Below are positions 48,100-52,313 of a stretch of DNA of 52,313 bases, piece after piece; within the stretch, counting starts at the first letter, position 1; every line of letters begins with the position of its first letter. The DNA is from Alkalimonas sp. (GTDB lineage: Bacteria > Pseudomonadota > Gammaproteobacteria > Enterobacterales > Alteromonadaceae): positions 1 through 52,313 of the forward strand of contig NZ_JAFIFQ010000025.1 of the NCBI RefSeq assembly GCF_020831925.1, read 5' to 3'. The notes under the pieces were generated by a model, which saw only the letters and a list, made by a program, of their open reading frames with translations, was not told where the DNA came from and did no database searches. The position numbers and the translations under genes are program-made.

Positions 48100-49731
48100 C
48101 TATGCAAGCACCCGATTACGACCAAGTGATTTCGCTTGATAGAGTCTTTCATCGGCAGCTGCCAGCATGGCTTCGGCATCAGCATAGTCGGCATCTGAGC
48201 ACGCGACACCTGCCGAAAAAGTACAATAAAAGTCCTCCCCTGCTGCATGAAAAACAATGCATCGGAAGCTTTCCAGGATCGTTTCCAGCATAGGCATTGC
48301 ATCCTGGCGGCCGCAATTTGGCAGCACCAACAGGAACTCTTCACCGCCATAACGCCCGGCTTTATCGGTGCGTCGAATGCGCTGTTGCAGCATCGTTGCC
48401 AAAGTGGTAATGACCACATCGCCAATGGCATGACCATACTTATCATTGACGGATTTAAAATGATCAATATCCAGCATCACCACACTTACGTTTTTGCCAC
48501 TTCGTTTAGCGCGCTCAAACTCAAGCTGGGCAACTTCCTTAATGGCACTGTGTTTAATGAGCCCCGTTAAGCTATCTTTTTCAATCAGATTACGAAGTTC
48601 ACGGCTTCGCGCCAGCCGCACCTGCACGGCTTTAACCAACTGGGCATCGTCAATCGGTTTGGTCATAAAATCATCAGCGCCAAAGGCCATGGCTTTTAGT
48701 TGTTGGGTTTGGTCCCTCTCCGCAGACAGATAAACAATCGGTAAACTCTTTAAAGCATCATGTTGTCGAATCACTCCGGCAAGCTCGGGCCCCGAATACA
48801 GAGGCATATGTAAATCCATCAGAATCAGTTCTGGCTGAAAATGCAAAATATCCTGAATCAGCTGGCGAGGATCGGCCAAAACCATGCACTCAATACCGGC
48901 AGCTTGCAGTGCTAACGCGTAGTGCTCGGCTAACAAAGCATCATCATCCATCACACACACTCGTCCCTTTTGCTCGGACTTAAGCTGCATCAACTCGGTA
49001 ATACGCCCCAACATCGACGGAATATCCAGTGGCGAGACATAAAAAGCCTGAGCCTGATGCCTTGCAGCCAGAATTCGCAAGTCAAAATCATCCGATGGGG
49101 AGTACAGCATCCAGGGAATTTGCTTCTCTTGCATCGCCTTCAGCAAATCGGTTTGTTTGAATACAGAGCCATCGGAGGCGTCCAGCTCTACCGCCGAATA
49201 GATGAGTGCCGGTGAGGTTGAATCAAGAGCCTGACAACAAGCGCTAAAATCAGTAAACACTTCAATAGAATAACCAAATGCGGATAACTGCCGGCTCAGA
49301 TCATGCGTTAGCAGCGCATCATTAAGCAGCAACCAGATCAAATTATTTTCCTGCTCCGCGGCTTGTTTCACAACGGGCATATTCAAACCAGTATCGATGA
49401 CAGAGGCTACATTGCGCTGAAAAAGCTCGGTTAGTTCAATTAACAACTGCAATGCTCTATCACTCTGTGGTACAGAGTTCTGCAATGCTATAGCGCTTTG
49501 CTCTATGTGGCTTGCTAAGTCCCCCAGAGCTTTTTGACCAAAAGTTCCACAGGAGCCTGCCAGTTGGTGACTATCCGCTATCACTTCAGTAAGGAAAGCC
49601 AGCTCTCCTTGGGCAATCGCCTTTACAAGCCGGGACAAACGGTCAGCTTTTGCCGTTAGCGTGCCAATGAAGCGTTGCTGCAAAGCAGCAAAACGTTGCT
49701 TAATATCCACTTGTTTTTGTTTGGATGTCAC
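48100..49731 (-). CDS. Hpt-receiver diguanylate cyclase
   Basis: Domain order (numbered from the GTG): an Hpt-like helix bundle with candidate phospho-His H55 (SHQLAGSCGTFG); a degenerate receiver at about 130-250, where the expected Asp position is Ala; a canonical receiver at 257-375 with D306 (LILMDLHMP) and the conserved Lys in MTKPID; then a GGDEF domain with GGEEF (462-466) and the inhibitory RxxD site (R453-R-T-D456). Predicted to make c-di-GMP in response to phosphorylation. 543 residues. AGGAGG lies just before the GTG; a TTG one codon earlier is possible. It follows the multi-PAS kinase gene by about 25 bases. Confidence 0.9.
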   Translation of the reverse strand: MTSKQKQVDIKQRFAALQQRFIGTLTAKADRLSRLVKAIAQGELAFLTEVIADSHQLAGSCGTFGQKALGDLASHIEQSAIALQNSVPQSDRALQLLIELTELFQRNVASVIDTGLNMPVVKQAAEQENNLIWLLLNDALLTHDLSRQLSAFGYSIEVFTDFSACCQALDSTSPALIYSAVELDASDGSVFKQTDLLKAMQEKQIPWMLYSPSDDFDLRILAARHQAQAFYVSPLDIPSMLGRITELMQLKSEQKGRVCVMDDDALLAEHYALALQAAGIECMVLADPRQLIQDILHFQPELILMDLHMPLYSGPELAGVIRQHDALKSLPIVYLSAERDQTQQLKAMAFGADDFMTKPIDDAQLVKAVQVRLARSRELRNLIEKDSLTGLIKHSAIKEVAQLEFERAKRSGKNVSVVMLDIDHFKSVNDKYGHAIGDVVITTLATMLQQRIRRTDKAGRYGGEEFLLVLPNCGRQDAMPMLETILESFRCIVFHAAGEDFYCTFSAGVACSDADYADAEAMLAAADERLYQAKSLGRNRVLA

Positions 49732-49757
49732 CAAACCTCCTAAAGCTGAGCGGCTAT

Positions 49758-52313
49758 TCAGGCCTGGCGCGGAAAGCGCACATAAAAGCGTGCACCACTG
49801 CCTGCTTTTGATTCAAAGCCAATGCTACCTTGCATGCCTTCAACCAACTCTTTACACAAGGCCAAGCCCAGCCCTGTACCACCTTTTTCTTTTGCGCTGC
49901 TGGCATCCGCCTGGGAGAAGCGCTGAAAGAGCTTATCCTTAAAACCTTCCGGAATACCAGGTCCTTGATCCTGAACCGCAATCTCAATAAAGTCATCCGC
50001 CACTCTGGCTTGTAATTGCACTTGTCCCTGCTCTGGTGAGAACTTGATGGCATTGGATAATAAATTCGCCAGAATTTGCTGCAAACGATGTTCATCGACG
50101 AAGATGGTCACTGCCTTTGCCGGTTCTGAGATCTGCATTGAGAGCGTTAAACTGGATTTTGCGATATAGGTAGCATGATCAGCCAAGGCTTGCTCAAGCA
50201 GCGGCAATAACGGCTGATGCTGGAGCTCAAAATTCATTTTGCCGGCAATCAACTTTTCAATATCCAGCAAGTCATTGATCAACTGTTGCAAGCGGGCATT
50301 ATTGCTGGTGGCAACATCAAGCAGTTTTTGACCTTTCCCGCTCAATTGCGAGCTTTGAGTAGCCTGCAGTAATTTCAAAGCGCCATTTATTGAGGTAAGC
50401 GGTGTTCTGAGCTCATGGCTTACGGTCGAAATAAACTCATCTTTCATCTGCTGCAAACGCATTCGCTCGGTCACATCCTGAACGGAGCCAATCATCATCA
50501 AGTCGGGGTTACCGGACTCAGGCAGCATTTGCGCCAGCTCATGTACCCAGCGAATTTCGCCATCGGGTCGGATAATTCGGTGCACCACATCGTGCAAGCC
50601 AGTTTGCTTTGCTATTGTTTCGCTGGCCTCAACCAAATGCAAATCATCCGGATGCACTGTACTTTTAAATAAAGCGACACTGGGCTCAGTGGTGGCCGCA
50701 TCAAAACCAAACACATCATAAATCATCGGCGACCACCACAGATCGCCCGTTTTTAATGAGGCCTGCCAGTACCCTATTTGTGCCTGCTGGCTGGATAGCT
50801 CCAGCCGTTGCTGCGCCAGATGCAACTGCTCGTTGGCTCGCTCCAGCTCCAGATAGTGCTGTTTGGTGTCGGTAATATCATAGATATAGCCATGCCACAG
50901 CACACTGCCATCCAGCATGGCCTCTGGCATGGCTCTGCCAGACAACCACATCACTTCACCTTGCCGGTTAACCACCCGATATTCATGCTGCCAGAGCGAT
51001 AGCTCGACACGGGAGCGCCCAATACTATCGGTCACAGCTGGTAAGTCTTCAGGCAGAATGCACTGGAACACCTGACTGGCATCTGTTTTGGCTTCTTCGG
51101 GACTCACCCCATAAATTTTTTTCAGATTGGCGCTGGCATAAGGGAAACTGGAGCGGCCATCCGGCCATTGCTGAAACTGATAGACCACACCTGGTAGTTG
51201 CTCCGCCAACTTGAGTAACTGACGCTTAAGTGTTTTTTCATTGGTCACATCCAGAATAAAACCATCCAGATAGCGAAGACTGCCATCCTGGTGGTACTCC
51301 CCCATACCGCGCTCTTCCACATAGCGCACTGAGCCGTCTTTGTGCAGCACCCGGTACTGCAGTAACCAGCTGTTTTTTTCAGCAACGGCTTTGGCGATTT
51401 CGTCTTCCAGTCGCGAAGCGTCCTCCGGATGGATCACACTGGCATAGCTGCGGACCTTGTTCTGGATAAAATCACTGGCCGGATACCCGGATAAGGGGTC
51501 AATGCTGCCGCTCATATACACCATGGTCCAGTGCTCATCAGCAAGACAGCGGTAGGTAATGCCAGGAATATTCGCCACCAGTGTTTGGAATTGATCGCGG
51601 CTTTGTTGCAGTGCCTGCCGTACCTCCATTTCCAAAGTTAAATCCATATGACTACCCACCATGCGAATGGGTTGGTTATCTGCCGACCACTCGATAACTT
51701 TACCAACACAGCGGACCCAAACAACAGTGCCGTTTTTGTGGTGATAGCGCACCACATTATCAAAAGGCACTTCTCCCCGGCTGGCAATATGCTGCTCAAA
51801 AGAAACCAGCACTTTGCTCAAGTCGTCCGGGAAAATAATTTTTTGCCAGGCCTCGGGCGAGTTTTCCATCTCATCATCGCTGTAGCCAAACATCAGCTTA
51901 AATGAAGGGCTCAAATACTCGGTATTCTCCTGAATATACCAATCCCAATAACCAGCCATGGTTTGTTCCAGGATTTGCTCAAACAACCACTTTTGTTCCT
52001 GCAGTTGCTGTTCCGCTTGTTTTTGTTCAGTGATATCGGCATGGGTGCCATACATCATCAAAGGCTTACCATCGTCTGTCCAGCTGACCACGCGGCCGCG
52101 GTCATGCACCCAGACCCAATGACCTGCTTTGTGCTTCATCCGGCATTTCACATCGTAAAAAGCAAGCTTCCCCTGAAAGTGTTGCTCCAGCAAGGCACCG
52201 GATTCTTTTAAATCATCCGGGTGCGCCAGACTGGCCCAGGTTTCAATACTGATAGGATCAAGCTCTTCCAGGGTGTACCCGACGATTTCTGCCCAGCGCT
52301 CATTGAAGATGGT
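49758..52313 (-). CDS. Multi-PAS hybrid-type sensor histidine kinase (5' end cut by window edge)
   Basis: The frame stays open to the last base, so the N-terminus is outside; 851 residues are visible. Five PAS/PAC units can be counted in a row (endings near THADITEQ, SHMDLTLE, ILDVTNEK, IYDITDTK and VQDVTERM). A histidine kinase core follows: H-box ISTVSHELRTPLTS with the His codon at 50415-50417, N-box LLSNAIKFSP, G1 DQGPGIPEGF and G2 GGTGLGLALCKEL. No receiver is present at the C-terminus. No membrane helix is visible in this part. The Hpt-receiver-GGDEF protein directly downstream is its likely partner. Confidence 0.93.
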   Translation of the reverse strand, partial: TIFNERWAEIVGYTLEELDPISIETWASLAHPDDLKESGALLEQHFQGKLAFYDVKCRMKHKAGHWVWVHDRGRVVSWTDDGKPLMMYGTHADITEQKQAEQQLQEQKWLFEQILEQTMAGYWDWYIQENTEYLSPSFKLMFGYSDDEMENSPEAWQKIIFPDDLSKVLVSFEQHIASRGEVPFDNVVRYHHKNGTVVWVRCVGKVIEWSADNQPIRMVGSHMDLTLEMEVRQALQQSRDQFQTLVANIPGITYRCLADEHWTMVYMSGSIDPLSGYPASDFIQNKVRSYASVIHPEDASRLEDEIAKAVAEKNSWLLQYRVLHKDGSVRYVEERGMGEYHQDGSLRYLDGFILDVTNEKTLKRQLLKLAEQLPGVVYQFQQWPDGRSSFPYASANLKKIYGVSPEEAKTDASQVFQCILPEDLPAVTDSIGRSRVELSLWQHEYRVVNRQGEVMWLSGRAMPEAMLDGSVLWHGYIYDITDTKQHYLELERANEQLHLAQQRLELSSQQAQIGYWQASLKTGDLWWSPMIYDVFGFDAATTEPSVALFKSTVHPDDLHLVEASETIAKQTGLHDVVHRIIRPDGEIRWVHELAQMLPESGNPDLMMIGSVQDVTERMRLQQMKDEFISTVSHELRTPLTSINGALKLLQATQSSQLSGKGQKLLDVATSNNARLQQLINDLLDIEKLIAGKMNFELQHQPLLPLLEQALADHATYIAKSSLTLSMQISEPAKAVTIFVDEHRLQQILANLLSNAIKFSPEQGQVQLQARVADDFIEIAVQDQGPGIPEGFKDKLFQRFSQADASSAKEKGGTGLGLALCKELVEGMQGSIGFESKAGSGARFYVRFPRQA

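Overview
The window looks like ordinary chromosome of a free-living, aerobic gammaproteobacterium. Gene orders such as guaB-guaA divergent from xseA, rlmN-pilF-rodZ-ispG-hisS-yfgM-bamB-der, trmJ-iscR-iscSUA-hscBA-fdx and pabA-argD are shared with enterics and Alteromonadales. The mixture with secreted amidohydrolases, PAS/GGDEF signalling, ast arginine catabolism and a DUF3802-like protein suggests an Alteromonadales-type marine or freshwater relative (Rheinheimera/Alishewanella-like). That placement is inference from protein character, not from a search. I see no insertion sequence, prophage, CRISPR array, rRNA or tRNA.

Layout. 1-8.5 kb: pssA, then guaB-guaA for GMP synthesis, divergent xseA, and two secreted amidohydrolase paralogues, one of which has lost its metal ligands. 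8.5-12.9 kb: an RND pump and its periplasmic adaptor. 13-23.2 kb: a long minus-strand housekeeping series (ndk, rlmN, pilF, rodZ, ispG, hisS, yfgM, bamB, der). 23.3-26.4 kb: a two-gene module, outer-membrane porin plus a small phosphate-binding-like periplasmic protein, present twice in tandem. 26.5-32.7 kb: the complete ISC iron-sulphur assembly operon with an IscR-controlled promoter, preceded by trmJ.

32.9-41.5 kb holds mostly single genes on alternating strands: a secreted predicted methyltransferase, purD, an orphan solute-binding protein, a lipoprotein nuclease, a MAPEG protein, a voltage-gated-type potassium channel, prkB, speD and a YhfA/OsmC protein. 41.6-46 kb: a DUF3802-like protein and three genes of the arginine succinyltransferase pathway (argD/astC, astA, astD). 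46.2-52.3 kb: an HDOD protein, pabA, a receiver-type diguanylate cyclase, and a large multi-PAS histidine kinase cut by the right edge; the last two form an evident signalling pair.

The main leads are the duplicated porin/binding-protein module, the active-plus-dead amidohydrolase pair, the PilF-LysM fusion, the kinase/cyclase pair and the exported SAM-type methyltransferase. Most of the rest is conserved core metabolism.
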